From Trujillonella humicola (lineage in GTDB: Bacteria > Actinomycetota > Actinomycetes > Mycobacteriales > Geodermatophilaceae), in the NCBI RefSeq assembly GCF_046233715.1, contig NZ_JBJNRJ010000001.1, forward strand, positions 1-64,000: DNA of 64,000 bases, written 5' to 3'. The notes beneath the pieces are model-generated. The model was not told where the DNA came from. It did not search any database and saw only the letters and a program-made list of their open reading frames with translations. Both the position numbers and the translations under genes were made by a program. This document shows, piece after piece, positions 50,350-59,692 of this stretch. Position 1 is the stretch's first letter. Every line of letters starts with the position of its first letter.

Positions 50350-51450
50350 ATGACCGGTCGACCGACTGCCGTGACCGCCGCCGTCCTGCGCGATCCCGCG
50401 GGACCCCTGGAGCTCGTGGAGCTCGAGCTGGCACCACCCCGCGCCGGCGAGGTGGTGGTGCGGCTGGTGAGCACCGGCATCTGCGGCACCGACCTGGAGT
50501 TCCGCTCCATGATGACGCCGCCGGTGGTGCTCGGGCACGAGGGCGCCGGCGTGGTCGAGCAGGTCGGCGAGGGCGTGACCGACCTGGCGGTCGGGGACCC
50601 CGTCGCGCTGACGTTCGCCTTCTGCGGCGAGTGCGGCCCCTGCAGCGCCGACGCGATGGCCTACTGCGAGAACTTCTGGGTCTGCAACTTCATCGGCACC
50701 CGGCCCGACGGCAGCACGGCGCTGTCGCAGGACGGGCAACCGGTGCACGGCCACTTCCTCGGCCAGTCCTCCTTCGCCACGCACGTGCTCGCCCGGCGCG
50801 GCAGCGTGGTCAAGGTGCCCGAGGGCACCGACCTGACCGTCGTCGGGCCGTTCGGCTGCGGGTTCCAGACCGGTGCCGGCGGCGTGCTGAACGTGCTGCG
50901 CCCGGCGCCGGGCAGCTCGATCGGCGTCTTCGGCGCCGGCGCGGTCGGTGCGGCCGCGATCCTGGGCGCGGTCGAGGCCGGCTGCACCACGATCGTCGCC
51001 GTCGACGTGAACCCGGCGAAGCTCGAGCAGGCCCGGGAGCTGGGCGCGACCCACACCGTCGTCGCCGGCGAGCCGGACCTGGCCGGGCGGGTCCGCGCCG
51101 AGGTGGCCGGGGGACTGCAGTACAGCCTGGACACCACCGGCCGGGCCGACGTGCTGCGTGCCGCCGTCGAGTCGCTGGCGCCGCTCGGCGTCTGCGGCGT
51201 CATCGGGGTGGGGGCCAGTGCGGAGATGTCCTTCGAGTGGCGCTCGATCCTCGGCACCGGCCGGTCGGTCGTCGGGATCACCGCCGGCGCCAGCGTTCCC
51301 GAGGAGTTCCTGCCGCGGCTGGTGGGGCTGCACCGGGCCGGCCGCTTCCCGGTGGACGGGCTGCTGACCCGCTACCCCTTCGCCGAGATCAACCGCGCCC
51401 TGGACGACGTCCGGGCCGGTCGCGTGGGCAAGGCCGTCCTCACCTTCTGA
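50350..51450 (+). CDS. Zinc alcohol dehydrogenase, aryl-alcohol (benzyl alcohol) type
   Basis: This 366-residue medium-chain dehydrogenase has catalytic zinc ligands in GICGTDLEF and GHEGAG, and a complete structural zinc lobe (FCGECGPCSADAMAYC). FGCGFQTGAGGVLNVLRPAPGSSIGVFGAGAVG is very characteristic of benzyl/aryl- and terpene-alcohol dehydrogenases (XylB-like). It oxidises alcohols to aldehydes, matching the divergent ALDH and P450. ATG 50350 was used; GTG 50341 is an alternative. A strong hairpin follows the stop. Confidence 0.9.
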   Translation: MTGRPTAVTAAVLRDPAGPLELVELELAPPRAGEVVVRLVSTGICGTDLEFRSMMTPPVVLGHEGAGVVEQVGEGVTDLAVGDPVALTFAFCGECGPCSADAMAYCENFWVCNFIGTRPDGSTALSQDGQPVHGHFLGQSSFATHVLARRGSVVKVPEGTDLTVVGPFGCGFQTGAGGVLNVLRPAPGSSIGVFGAGAVGAAAILGAVEAGCTTIVAVDVNPAKLEQARELGATHTVVAGEPDLAGRVRAEVAGGLQYSLDTTGRADVLRAAVESLAPLGVCGVIGVGASAEMSFEWRSILGTGRSVVGITAGASVPEEFLPRLVGLHRAGRFPVDGLLTRYPFAEINRALDDVRAGRVGKAVLTF

Positions 51451-51472
51451 CGACGGGCCCCCGCGGGGCGAT

Positions 51473-51499
51473 GCCGGTCACCGCGAGCCGGTGACCGGC
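51473..51499 (+). terminator. 11-bp stem hairpin after the aryl-alcohol dehydrogenase
   Basis: GCCGGTCACCG pairs perfectly with CGGTGACCGGC across a CGAGC loop, 22 bases past the stop at 51450. Its right arm also belongs to a second palindrome (51489-51506). The next gene has its own start region with GTTAC-N15-GTAAC at 51521-51545. Confidence 0.6.
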
Positions 51500-51669
51500 G
51501 TCACCGGGCGGTCGCCCCGTGTTACGAGCGCGTTGATTGCGTAACGGCCTGGGCCTGACCGTTGACACGGCCTGCGGCCCCGACCACAGTGACGCGCACC
51601 GGTCCACATCGTGAACTGTCGATCCACGATGCGAGACGGCCGAGCGAACCGGAGGGAGGGGGCGAGCGC

Positions 51670-52692
51670 GTGCGAGCCGTGGTGCAGACCGCCTTCGGCG
51701 GCCCCGAGGTCCTCTCCCTCGTCGACCGCCCCGTCCCCGCCCCGGGACCGGCCGAGGTGCTGGTCCGGGTGGCCGCCTGCGGGGTCAACCAGCTCGACGT
51801 CCTGCAGCGCCGCGGGCACGTCCGCCTGCCCGGGCTCGAGCTGCCGCACGTCGCCGGGATGGACGTCGCCGGTGTCGTCGAGGCGGCCGGCGAGGCGGCA
51901 CCGGTGCCGGTGGGCACCCGCGTCCTCCTCGACCCCAGTCTCCCCTGCGGCGCCTGCCCGCTGTGCCACGAGGGCCGCGGCGGCCACTGCCCGAACCTGC
52001 GCATCGTCGGCGCCACCGTCGACGGCGGCCTCGCCGAGTACGTCGTCGCGCCCGCCTCGGCCGCCCACCCGGTCCCCGACGGCGTCGACCTGACCGACGC
52101 CGCCTGCCTGCCCACCCCGTGGGCGACCGCCCACTCCGCCGTGGTCCGCGTCGGCCGGCTGCGCGCGGGGGAGACGCTGCTCGTGCACGCCGCCGCCGGG
52201 TCGGTCGGCCTGGCCGCGGTGCAGATCGCCCAGCGGGTGGGGGCCCGCGTGATCGCGACGGTCGGCAGCCCCGAGAAGGCCGCGGCGCTGGGGGAGGTCG
52301 GCGTCGAGCACGTCGTCACCGGCGGCGAGGCCCTGGCCGGGGTGGTCGCGGAGGTCACCGACGGCCGCGGCGTGGACGTCGTCCTCGAGTTCCTCGGCCC
52401 GGCCACCTGGGCGGCCTCCCTGGCGGCCCTGCGGATCGGCGGCCGGCTGGTCTTCCTCGGCAACACCACCGGTGACCAGGTCACCTTCTCCCTCTCCGAC
52501 GCCTTCCACCGCGGGCTGGAGCTGCTCGGCGCCGGCGGCTACCTGCCCAGCGACATGGCCGCGGCCCTGCAGCTGTTCGCCGACGGGGGAACCGCGCTGG
52601 TCGCCGGCACCTTCCCGCTGGAGGAGGCCGGCGCCGCGCAGGAGCTCCTGTGCGAGCGCAGCACCGTCGGCCGCGTGCTGGTGGTGCCGTGA
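51670..52692 (+). CDS. Zinc-binding dehydrogenase / quinone reductase-like, paralogue 1
   Basis: This 340-residue medium-chain reductase has the family opening (VVQTAFGGPEVLSL), a Cys-rich zinc lobe (LPCGACPLCHEGRGGHC), nucleotide motif HAAAGSVGLAAVQIAQ and GRLVFLGNTTGDQ. It is paralogous to the protein at 60769-61815, sharing VAACG-N-LDVLQRRG, LPHVAGMDVAG and GRLVFLGNTTGD. It starts at GTG 51670 with a GGAGG-rich stretch upstream. The stop overlaps the amidohydrolase start (TGATG), making it the first gene of the cluster. Confidence 0.85.
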   Translation: MRAVVQTAFGGPEVLSLVDRPVPAPGPAEVLVRVAACGVNQLDVLQRRGHVRLPGLELPHVAGMDVAGVVEAAGEAAPVPVGTRVLLDPSLPCGACPLCHEGRGGHCPNLRIVGATVDGGLAEYVVAPASAAHPVPDGVDLTDAACLPTPWATAHSAVVRVGRLRAGETLLVHAAAGSVGLAAVQIAQRVGARVIATVGSPEKAAALGEVGVEHVVTGGEALAGVVAEVTDGRGVDVVLEFLGPATWAASLAALRIGGRLVFLGNTTGDQVTFSLSDAFHRGLELLGAGGYLPSDMAAALQLFADGGTALVAGTFPLEEAGAAQELLCERSTVGRVLVVP

Positions 52693-54092
52693 TGGGCGAC
52701 GTCCTGCTCGTCGTCGACGGCGACGTCGTGACCATGGGCGCGGACCGGGCCGTGCTGGAGCGCACCACGGTCGCCGTGCGCGACGGCGCGATCCTGGCCC
52801 TGGGCCCGGCCGCAGAACTGCGCGCCGCCCACCCGGGGGCCGGGGAGATCGACGCCGCCGGCTGCGTGGTCACCCCGGGCCTGGTCGACGCCCACCAGCA
52901 CACCACCGGCGATCCGCTGGTCCGCAGCACCATCCCCGACGACATCGACGCCCAGCAGGCCATCTTCGACTGGGCGGTGCCGGTGCACTCCGCCCACGAG
53001 CCGGGGGACGACGAGGTGTCGGCGGCCCTCACGGCCGTGGAGGCGCTGGTCAACGGCGTGACCACCATCGCCGAGCCCGGCACCGTCGCCCACCCCCTCT
53101 CGGTCGCCCGGGGGCTGTCGGCCGCCGGCGTCCGCGCCCGGGTCGGCACCTGGGGCTGGGACGTCCCCGGCCTGCCCTGGTCCGGTCCCGCCGCCGAGGT
53201 GCTGGCCCGCCAGGAGCAGCTGCTCGCCGACCTCCCCGGCGACGGCGTGGTCGGCGCCTGGGTGACGCTCGTCGGCCACGACCTGGCCAGCGACGAGCTC
53301 TTCGCCGGCGCGGCCGCGCTGGCCGAGGCGGCCGGCACGCAGGTCACCTGGCACCTGTCGCCCAGCGCCGCCGACGGGCGGGCCTACGCCGCCCGCAGCG
53401 GCAAGCGCCCGGTCACCCACCTGGCCGACCTCGGCGTCCTCGGCCCGCGGCTGGTGCTCGGGCACGCCGTCCACCTCGACGACGACGAACTGGCCGCGCT
53501 GCTGGAGACGCGGACCGCGGTGGCCGTCTGCCCCGGCGCGTACCTGCGGCTGGGGCAGGGCTACACCGGCGCCTCCCGGCACGCGGAGTTCCTCCGCGCC
53601 GGCGGCCGGCTGGCGCTGGGCTGCGACGCGCACAACGCCGGCGACACCCCGGACGTGCTCCGGGCGGCCGGGCTGCTCGCCGGGATCTCCCGGGACACCG
53701 CCGCCGGGGACCCGCCGCTGACCGCCGCCGACGCCTTCGCCGTGGCCACCTGCGGCGGCGCCGAGGCGCTCGGCCTCGGCGACCGCATCGGCTCGATCGA
53801 GGTCGGCAAGCGCGCCGACCTCGTGGTCTTCGACGGCACGGCGCCCGCGTGGACCCCGCGGGGCGACCTGGCGCTGCACCTGGTGTGGGGCGCGCCCAGC
53901 GGCACCGTCCGCGACGTGCTCGTCGACGGCCGCCCCGTCGTCCGTGACGGCCGCGTCACCACCGTCGACCTCGGCGCCCTGCGCGCGGAGGCCGCCGGCC
54001 GCCGGGCCGCGCTGCTGCGCCGGGCCGGCATCGACCCCGTCCCCAGCTGGCCGGTCCGGCCCGCCCTCGTCCCGGGAGGAGCTCGCGCGTGA
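52692..54092 (+). CDS. Amidohydrolase family protein (deaminase-like), copy 1
   Basis: This 466-residue metal-dependent amidohydrolase has the metal motif His68-Gln-His70 in VDAHQHTTG, further ligands in VTWHLSP and LGHAVHLDD, and the catalytic-type Asp in GCDAHNAGDT. The C-terminal strand RIGSIEVGKRADLVVFDG is present. The family (subtype III, with guanine, cytosine and triazine deaminases) removes amino groups or opens rings of N-heterocycles. It overlaps both neighbours (TGATG and GTGA). Confidence 0.88.
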   Translation: MGDVLLVVDGDVVTMGADRAVLERTTVAVRDGAILALGPAAELRAAHPGAGEIDAAGCVVTPGLVDAHQHTTGDPLVRSTIPDDIDAQQAIFDWAVPVHSAHEPGDDEVSAALTAVEALVNGVTTIAEPGTVAHPLSVARGLSAAGVRARVGTWGWDVPGLPWSGPAAEVLARQEQLLADLPGDGVVGAWVTLVGHDLASDELFAGAAALAEAAGTQVTWHLSPSAADGRAYAARSGKRPVTHLADLGVLGPRLVLGHAVHLDDDELAALLETRTAVAVCPGAYLRLGQGYTGASRHAEFLRAGGRLALGCDAHNAGDTPDVLRAAGLLAGISRDTAAGDPPLTAADAFAVATCGGAEALGLGDRIGSIEVGKRADLVVFDGTAPAWTPRGDLALHLVWGAPSGTVRDVLVDGRPVVRDGRVTTVDLGALRAEAAGRRAALLRRAGIDPVPSWPVRPALVPGGARA

Positions 54093-54751
54093 GGACCATC
54101 GACCTCGGCGGCCGTTCCCCCGCACAGCTGCAGGGCCTGCTCTCCCAGCTGGTCGTGCCGCGGCCCATCGCCATGATCTCGACCGTCGGCCCGGCCGGCT
54201 TCAACGTGGCACCGTTCAGCTACTTCATGCCGGTCTGCGGCCAGCCGCCCACGCTCGCGGTGACGATCGGCACCGTCCGCGAGGCCAGCCCCGAGCCCAA
54301 GGACACCTGGGTGAACCTCGAGGCCACCGGGGAGTTCGTGGTGAACGTGACGACCACGGCGCTGGTCGACCACATCGAGACCGTGGCCCGCGAGTACCCG
54401 GCGGACGTGGACGAGGCCGCGCTGGTCGGCTGGACCACGCGCCCCTCGGAGGTCGTGGCCGCGCCGGGGCTGGCCGAGAGCCCCGCCCACCTCGAGTGCC
54501 GGGTGCTGGAGACCATCGACCGCGGCGACCCGACCTCCTGCTTCTCGGGCGTGCACATCGTGCTGGCCGAGGTGGTCAGCGTCCGGGTCTCCGAGGAGCT
54601 GCTGGCCGACGGCAGCCAGACCCGCGTCGACCCCACCCGCGTGGCCGCCGTCGGCCGCATGGGCTTCCCCCTCTTCGTCGCCGCCACCGGTGACGCCGTC
54701 TTCGAGCAGGAGCGCATCGCGTATGCGGACCTGGTCGACAGCGCCGGCTGA
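54089..54751 (+). CDS. Flavin reductase-like (split barrel FMN-binding) protein
   Basis: This 220-residue split-barrel flavin-binding protein has LVVPRPIAMISTVGPAGFNVAPFSYFMPVCGQPPTL, PKDTWVNLEATGEFVVN and a C-terminal VGRMGFPLFVAATG. The family supplies reduced FMN to monooxygenases or binds flavin itself. It starts at GTG 54089 in the stop of the amidohydrolase, with GGGAGGAG upstream. It ends 73 bases before the transporter lipoprotein. Confidence 0.85.
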   Translation: MRTIDLGGRSPAQLQGLLSQLVVPRPIAMISTVGPAGFNVAPFSYFMPVCGQPPTLAVTIGTVREASPEPKDTWVNLEATGEFVVNVTTTALVDHIETVAREYPADVDEAALVGWTTRPSEVVAAPGLAESPAHLECRVLETIDRGDPTSCFSGVHIVLAEVVSVRVSEELLADGSQTRVDPTRVAAVGRMGFPLFVAATGDAVFEQERIAYADLVDSAG

Positions 54752-54824
54752 GCCGGTCGCGCAGCACACGCACCACCGGCTCCACCCACCCGACCACCCC
54801 CTTTCAGAAACCGGGAGGCAGGAC

Positions 54825-55916
54825 ATGTCCACCACGAGACCCCTGCGGCGCACCGCCGCACTGGCGGCCGTCGCCGTCGTCGCGCTGAGCGCCTGCGGAA
54901 ACAACGCCGACGACTCCGGCGGCGGCTCCGGCGGCGGCTCCGGCGGCGGCTCCGCGTCGGGAGAGCAGCCCGACGTCAACGGCGACGGCGAGGTGCGGAT
55001 CGGCGTCCTCAGCCCCGGCGACCTCAACGACAACGGCTACTACGAGTCCTTCGTCGTCAAGGCGCAGGAGTTCGTCGACGGCCAGGACGGCTGGGAGCTG
55101 ATCCAGGTCGGCAACATCAACCCGGCCGACGCGCTCGAGCAGGCCCGCAACATGTGCCGGCAGGGCGTCGACATGGTCGCGCTGGCCGCCTCCGAGCTGG
55201 CCGACGCGCTGCCCGCGGCGGAGGAGGACGTCTGCGCGAACACCATCTGGTACCTGCCCTCGCAGACCGAGGGCTACGAGCTCGCCGACAACGTCGTCCT
55301 CTCGCAGGACTCGGCGTCGGAGTCGCTGCTGGCCGCCGGCTACGCCCTCGGCCTGCTCATGGAGACCAGCGGGTCCACGTCCGCCGGGTTCGTCACCGGC
55401 CCGGAGCTGGACTTCAGCATCATCGCCGCGCAGGCCTTCCAGGCCGGCATCCGCCAGGTCGTCCCGGACGGCCAGGTCGTCACCACCTACACCGGTGATT
55501 TCAACGACTCGGGTCTGGCCGTCGAGGCCACGCAGGCCCAGATCGGCCAGGGCATCGGCGGGCTCTACCCGTACCTGGGTGGCGCGACCGACGCGGCGGC
55601 CCAGCTCGGCTTCGACGCCGACATCCCGGTCCTGACGCCGGGTACGGACCGCTGCGCCGAGGACACCTACGCCATCTCGGTGATCTTCGACCCGGGCGAG
55701 TACTTCGCGGCCGCGCTGGAGGACTTCGCCGACGGCAGCCTCGAGGGCGGCTCGACGCGGGTCTGGAAGATGGGCGTCGACCCGCTGCCGACCGTCCAGT
55801 TCTGCGACGCCGCCGGGGCCACCCCGGAGCAGGAGCAGCAGCTGGCCGACTTCATCGCCTCGGTCGGGGACGGCACGATCGACCCCGACGCCGAGGTCGA
55901 GCGCCTGGGGAGCTGA
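54825..55916 (+). CDS. BMP family ABC transporter substrate-binding lipoprotein
   Basis: This 363-residue lipoprotein has a signal ending ALSAC (lipid Cys24), a GGGS-rich spacer, then the BMP/PnrA fold (IGVLSPGDLNDNGYYESFVVKAQEFV; later GIGGLYPYLGGATDAAAQLGFDADIPVLTPGTDRC). BMP proteins bind purine nucleosides or related compounds. It starts at ATG 54825 with GGGAGG. It is followed within 2 bases by the ATPase gene, giving a complete importer. Confidence 0.88.
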   Translation: MSTTRPLRRTAALAAVAVVALSACGNNADDSGGGSGGGSGGGSASGEQPDVNGDGEVRIGVLSPGDLNDNGYYESFVVKAQEFVDGQDGWELIQVGNINPADALEQARNMCRQGVDMVALAASELADALPAAEEDVCANTIWYLPSQTEGYELADNVVLSQDSASESLLAAGYALGLLMETSGSTSAGFVTGPELDFSIIAAQAFQAGIRQVVPDGQVVTTYTGDFNDSGLAVEATQAQIGQGIGGLYPYLGGATDAAAQLGFDADIPVLTPGTDRCAEDTYAISVIFDPGEYFAAALEDFADGSLEGGSTRVWKMGVDPLPTVQFCDAAGATPEQEQQLADFIASVGDGTIDPDAEVERLGS

Positions 55917-55918
55917 AC

Positions 55919-57547
55919 GTGAGCCACGACCGTGCCCGTACCGACGGGCCCGTCCCCGCACTGGAGCTGCGGGGCATCAGCAAGCGGTACGGGCCGGTCG
56001 TGGCCTGCGACGCCGTGGACCTCACCGTGCAGCGCGGTGAGGTGCACGGCCTGCTGGGGGAGAACGGCGCCGGGAAGTCCACCCTCATGAAGGTCCTCAT
56101 GGGCCTGGTTCACGCCGACGCCGGCGAGGTCCACCGGGACGGCGTCCGGGTGGACCTGCACACCCCGCAGCAGGCCGCCGAGCACGGGCTGGGCATGGTG
56201 CACCAGCACTTCAGCCTCATCGAGCCGCTCACCGTGTGGGAGAACGTGGCCCTCGGCGAGCCCGGGCGGATCGACCGCGACGCCATCTGCGCCGACGTCG
56301 AGGCGGTCGGCGCCCGGTACGGGCTGACCGTGGACCCGTGCGCCACCGTGGAGCGGCTCTCGGCCGGCGAGCGCCAGCGGGTGGAGCTGATCAAGGCGCT
56401 GCGCCGCGACCCGCGGGTGCTGATCCTGGACGAGCCCACCTCGGTGCTCACCATCGCGGAGTCCGCGGCGCTGTTCGAGGTGCTGCGCACGTCGGTGGCC
56501 GCCGAGGGACGCGGGGTCATCCTCATCAGCCACAAGCTGGCCGAGATCACCGCCGCCACCGACGTCGTCTCGGTGCTGCGCCGCGGCCGGCTGGCCTTCC
56601 ACTGCCGCACCGCCGACACCTCCGCGCCGGAGCTCGCCCGCCAGATGGTGGGCCGCGACGTGTCGCTGCAGTCCGAGGGCGCCGCCCTCGGGCTCGTGGT
56701 CACCGACGACCCGGCCAAGCACCTGAGCCCCGTGCTGGCCGGCGGGCTGGACGCCGTGCCCGCCGAGCCCCCGGCCCCGCAGGTGTCCGCCGACGTCCAG
56801 GGGACCGCGGCGCTGGCCCTGCACGGGCTGTGCGTGACGGGTCCGGACGGCCGCGTGCTGCTGGACTCCCTGGACCTGGAGGTGGCGACCGGCGAGATCG
56901 TCGCCCTCTACGGCGTCGAGGGCAACGGGCAGGCCACGCTCGGCGACCTCCTCGCCGGCCTGCTGGAGCTCGACACGGGCGAGGTGCACGTGGACGGGCG
57001 GGCGGTCGCGCTCGACCGGCCCGGCGCCCTGCACGAGGCCGGCGTCGGCGTCATCCCCGAGGACCGGCACCGCTCGGGCGTCGTCCTGGACATGAGCGTC
57101 GCCGACAACCTGGTCATGACCGACCTGCGCCGGTTCAGCGGCCGGTGGCTGGTGCGCCGCGGCCAGGTCCGCGCCCAGGCGCAGGAGCTCGTGGAGCGCT
57201 TCGCGATCCGCACGCCGTCGATCGACGCCCCGCTGCGCACCCTCTCCGGCGGCAACCAGCAGCGCGTCGTCCTCGCCCGCGAGCTCTCCGCCGGGCCCAC
57301 CGTCCTCGTGGCCGCGCAGCCCACCCACGGGCTGGACGTCGGCGCCATCGAGGACATGTACGCCCGGCTGCGCGAGGCGGCCGCCGCCGGCGTCGCCGTC
57401 CTGCTCATCTCGACCGAACTGGAGGAGGTCATGGCGCTGGCCAGCCGCATCGCGGTCATCTCGTCGGGCCGGATCACCGGGGTCCTGGACGTCGCGGACG
57501 CCTCCCCGCAGCGCCTGGGCATGCTCGTCGGCGGTGAGGCGGCATGA
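55919..57547 (+). CDS. Nucleoside-type ABC importer ATP-binding protein (two ATPase domains)
   Basis: This 542-residue double ATPase has a first domain with Walker A GENGAGKST (Lys53), signature LSAGERQRVEL, and Walker B VLILDEPTSVLT. The second domain has the degenerate Walker A GVEGNGQATL and the atypical Walker B AAQPTHGLD. This arrangement is normal for RbsA/NupA-type importers. It drives uptake with the two following permeases. GTG 55919 lies 3 bases after the lipoprotein stop. Confidence 0.92.
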   Translation: MSHDRARTDGPVPALELRGISKRYGPVVACDAVDLTVQRGEVHGLLGENGAGKSTLMKVLMGLVHADAGEVHRDGVRVDLHTPQQAAEHGLGMVHQHFSLIEPLTVWENVALGEPGRIDRDAICADVEAVGARYGLTVDPCATVERLSAGERQRVELIKALRRDPRVLILDEPTSVLTIAESAALFEVLRTSVAAEGRGVILISHKLAEITAATDVVSVLRRGRLAFHCRTADTSAPELARQMVGRDVSLQSEGAALGLVVTDDPAKHLSPVLAGGLDAVPAEPPAPQVSADVQGTAALALHGLCVTGPDGRVLLDSLDLEVATGEIVALYGVEGNGQATLGDLLAGLLELDTGEVHVDGRAVALDRPGALHEAGVGVIPEDRHRSGVVLDMSVADNLVMTDLRRFSGRWLVRRGQVRAQAQELVERFAIRTPSIDAPLRTLSGGNQQRVVLARELSAGPTVLVAAQPTHGLDVGAIEDMYARLREAAAAGVAVLLISTELEEVMALASRIAVISSGRITGVLDVADASPQRLGMLVGGEAA

Positions 57548-58734
57548 CCGGGACCGCCCCGGCGCGGCGGCCCCTGGCCTCCTACGTCGTCGGCAGCACC
57601 GCGCTGCGCCGGCCCAGCGCCGACGCGTGGCGGACGGCGGGCATCACCGTCGCCTGCGTGGCGCTGGTGCTCGCGCTGGCCGCCCTGCTCGTCACCCTCT
57701 CCGACGGTTCGCCGGTGGAGGTCATCGACGCGCTCTACACCGGCAGCGTCGCCGATGCCGCCGGCTGGTCGCAGACGATCGTCAACGCCGCGCCGCTGCT
57801 GCTGGTCGCCCTGGGCGCGTGCATCGCCAACCGGGCCGGGGTGTTCAACATCGGCCAGGAGGGCCAGCTGCTCATCGGTGCGATGGTCGGCTGCTTCGTG
57901 GCCCTGCGCCTGCAGGGGCCGGGCTGGCTGGTCATCACCGTGGCGCTGTTCGCCGCCGCGGCCGGCGGCGGTGCCTGGTCGGGGATCAGCGCGGCGATGT
58001 ACTACACCCGCGGCGTCAACGTCGTCGTCACCACGCTGCTGCTCACCTTCGTCGCCGCCCAGGTGGTGCAGTTCGCCGTCCTCAGCCCCTCGCTGCTGCA
58101 GGAGACCGGCATCGGCAACGGCCCGGCCCGGCCGCAGTCCGACGCCGTGCCCCAGTACCTGCGGCTGGCGAGCTTCGGCCAGTACCCGGACCTGACCATC
58201 GGCGTCGGGGCGATCCTGGCCGTCGTCGCCACCGTCGTCCTCACCGTGCTGCTCGGCCGCAGCCGCTGGGGCTTCCGGCTCAACATGCTCGGCCTGAACC
58301 CGATGGCCGCCCGGCACGCCGGCATCCGCGCCTCCCGCCTGGGCGGCTCGGCACTGGTGCTGTCCGGGGCGTTCGCCGGGCTCGCCGGCGGGGTCATCCT
58401 CATGGGCACGGTGTTCCGCCTGCAGCCGGCGGTCTCCAACAACTTCGGCTGGGACGGCCTGCTGGTCGCCCTCGTGGCCCGCAGCCGGCCCGGCCTGGCG
58501 CTGCCGGTGGCGGTGCTCTTCGGCGGCCTGCGCGCCGGCTCCAGCTACCTGGCCGCCACCGGGGTGCCCAACTACCTGGTCAGCGTCATCCAGGCGCTGC
58601 TGGTGCTGGCCTTCGTCGTCCCACCGGTGCTGTCGGCCCTGTGGGGACGCCGGATCCGCAACCGCTCCGCCGCGCCCGAGTCCCCCGCCCGGCCGTCGGC
58701 CGCCACGCCCGCCAAGGAAGAGGTGCCGGTCTGA
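57544..58734 (+). CDS. ABC transporter permease 1 (nucleoside/BMP type)
   Basis: This 396-residue permease has eight to ten membrane segments (NAAPLLLVALGACIANRAGVFNIGQEGQLLIGA; RWGFRLNMLGLNPMAARHAGI; GWDGLLVALVARSRPGLAL). IANRAGVFNIGQEG is the hallmark of the nucleoside-importer permeases. It overlaps the ATPase stop (ATGA) and the next permease start (TGATG). It is assumed to pair with permease 2. Confidence 0.92.
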   Translation: MTGTAPARRPLASYVVGSTALRRPSADAWRTAGITVACVALVLALAALLVTLSDGSPVEVIDALYTGSVADAAGWSQTIVNAAPLLLVALGACIANRAGVFNIGQEGQLLIGAMVGCFVALRLQGPGWLVITVALFAAAAGGGAWSGISAAMYYTRGVNVVVTTLLLTFVAAQVVQFAVLSPSLLQETGIGNGPARPQSDAVPQYLRLASFGQYPDLTIGVGAILAVVATVVLTVLLGRSRWGFRLNMLGLNPMAARHAGIRASRLGGSALVLSGAFAGLAGGVILMGTVFRLQPAVSNNFGWDGLLVALVARSRPGLALPVAVLFGGLRAGSSYLAATGVPNYLVSVIQALLVLAFVVPPVLSALWGRRIRNRSAAPESPARPSAATPAKEEVPV

Positions 58735-59642
58735 TGTGGCTCGACGACGGCGGCACGGTGCTCTCCAGCGCCCTGCGCCTGACCGCCCCCCTGGCCTTCG
58801 CCGCCTGCGGGGAGTACCTCGCCGAGCGCGCGGGCACGCTCAACATCTCCGTCGAGGGGATGATGCTCTCGGGCGCCTTCGGCGCGATCGCCGTCGGCAG
58901 CGCCACGGGCAGCCCCAGCGTCGGCCTGTTCGCCGGGGCGGTCGTCGGCCTGCTCGTGGCCCTGGTGCACGCCAACCTGTCCCACCGGATCCAGATCAAC
59001 ACCTTCGTCGTGGGCCTGGTGATCAACGCCCTCGTCCTGGGCGTGACCAGCTTCCTGCTGCAGACCATGGAGTTCTCCCGGACCCAGGTGAGCGTGCTGG
59101 AGGTCCCGGGGCTGTCGGACATCCCGCTGCTCGGGGTGGTGTTCGCGCAGCGCTGGCCGTTCTACCTGCTGGCGATCGTCATCCCGCTGACCTGGTTCCT
59201 GGTCAACCGCACCCGGTGGGGCCTGGAGCTGCGCGCGGTCGGGGAGAACCCGCAGGCCGCCGACGTCAGCGGGATCAAGGTCAACGTCCGCCGCCGCCAG
59301 GCGCTCATGTGGTGCGGCGTGATGTCGGGGCTCGGCGGTGCCTACCTGTCGGTCGGCCTCGTCGGCTCGTTCAACAACAACATGACCGCCGGCCGCGGGT
59401 TCATCGTCATCGCCGCGGTGATCTTCGGGGCCTGGCGGCTCAAGGGCACGATGCTCGGCTGCTTCCTCTTCGGCGCCGCCGACGCCCTGCGCCTGGCGCT
59501 GCCGTCGCTGGGCGTGCAGCTCAACGCCCAGCTGCTCGTCGCCGCGCCGTACCTGCTGGCCCTGACGGTCATGGTGCTCATGGTCAAGTCCCAGCGGGAG
59601 CCGCGGGCGCTGTCGAAACCGTTCGAGAGAGGGCTGGTCTGA
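58734..59642 (+). CDS. ABC transporter permease 2 (nucleoside/BMP type)
   Basis: This 302-residue permease has the same family signature (CGEYLAERAGTLNISVEGMMLSGAFGA; later RWGLELRAVGENPQAADVSGI and RGFIVIAAVIFGAWR). With permease 1 it forms the heterodimeric channel of the BMP importer. It starts in the stop of permease 1. A 50-base gap with a GAGGAGAGAGG ribosome site leads to the glyoxalase-fold gene. Confidence 0.92.
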   Translation: MWLDDGGTVLSSALRLTAPLAFAACGEYLAERAGTLNISVEGMMLSGAFGAIAVGSATGSPSVGLFAGAVVGLLVALVHANLSHRIQINTFVVGLVINALVLGVTSFLLQTMEFSRTQVSVLEVPGLSDIPLLGVVFAQRWPFYLLAIVIPLTWFLVNRTRWGLELRAVGENPQAADVSGIKVNVRRRQALMWCGVMSGLGGAYLSVGLVGSFNNNMTAGRGFIVIAAVIFGAWRLKGTMLGCFLFGAADALRLALPSLGVQLNAQLLVAAPYLLALTVMVLMVKSQREPRALSKPFERGLV

Positions 59643-59692
59643 GTGGTCCCCGCGACCACCGGCCGGCCCCGAGGAGAGAGGAACACCCACCG

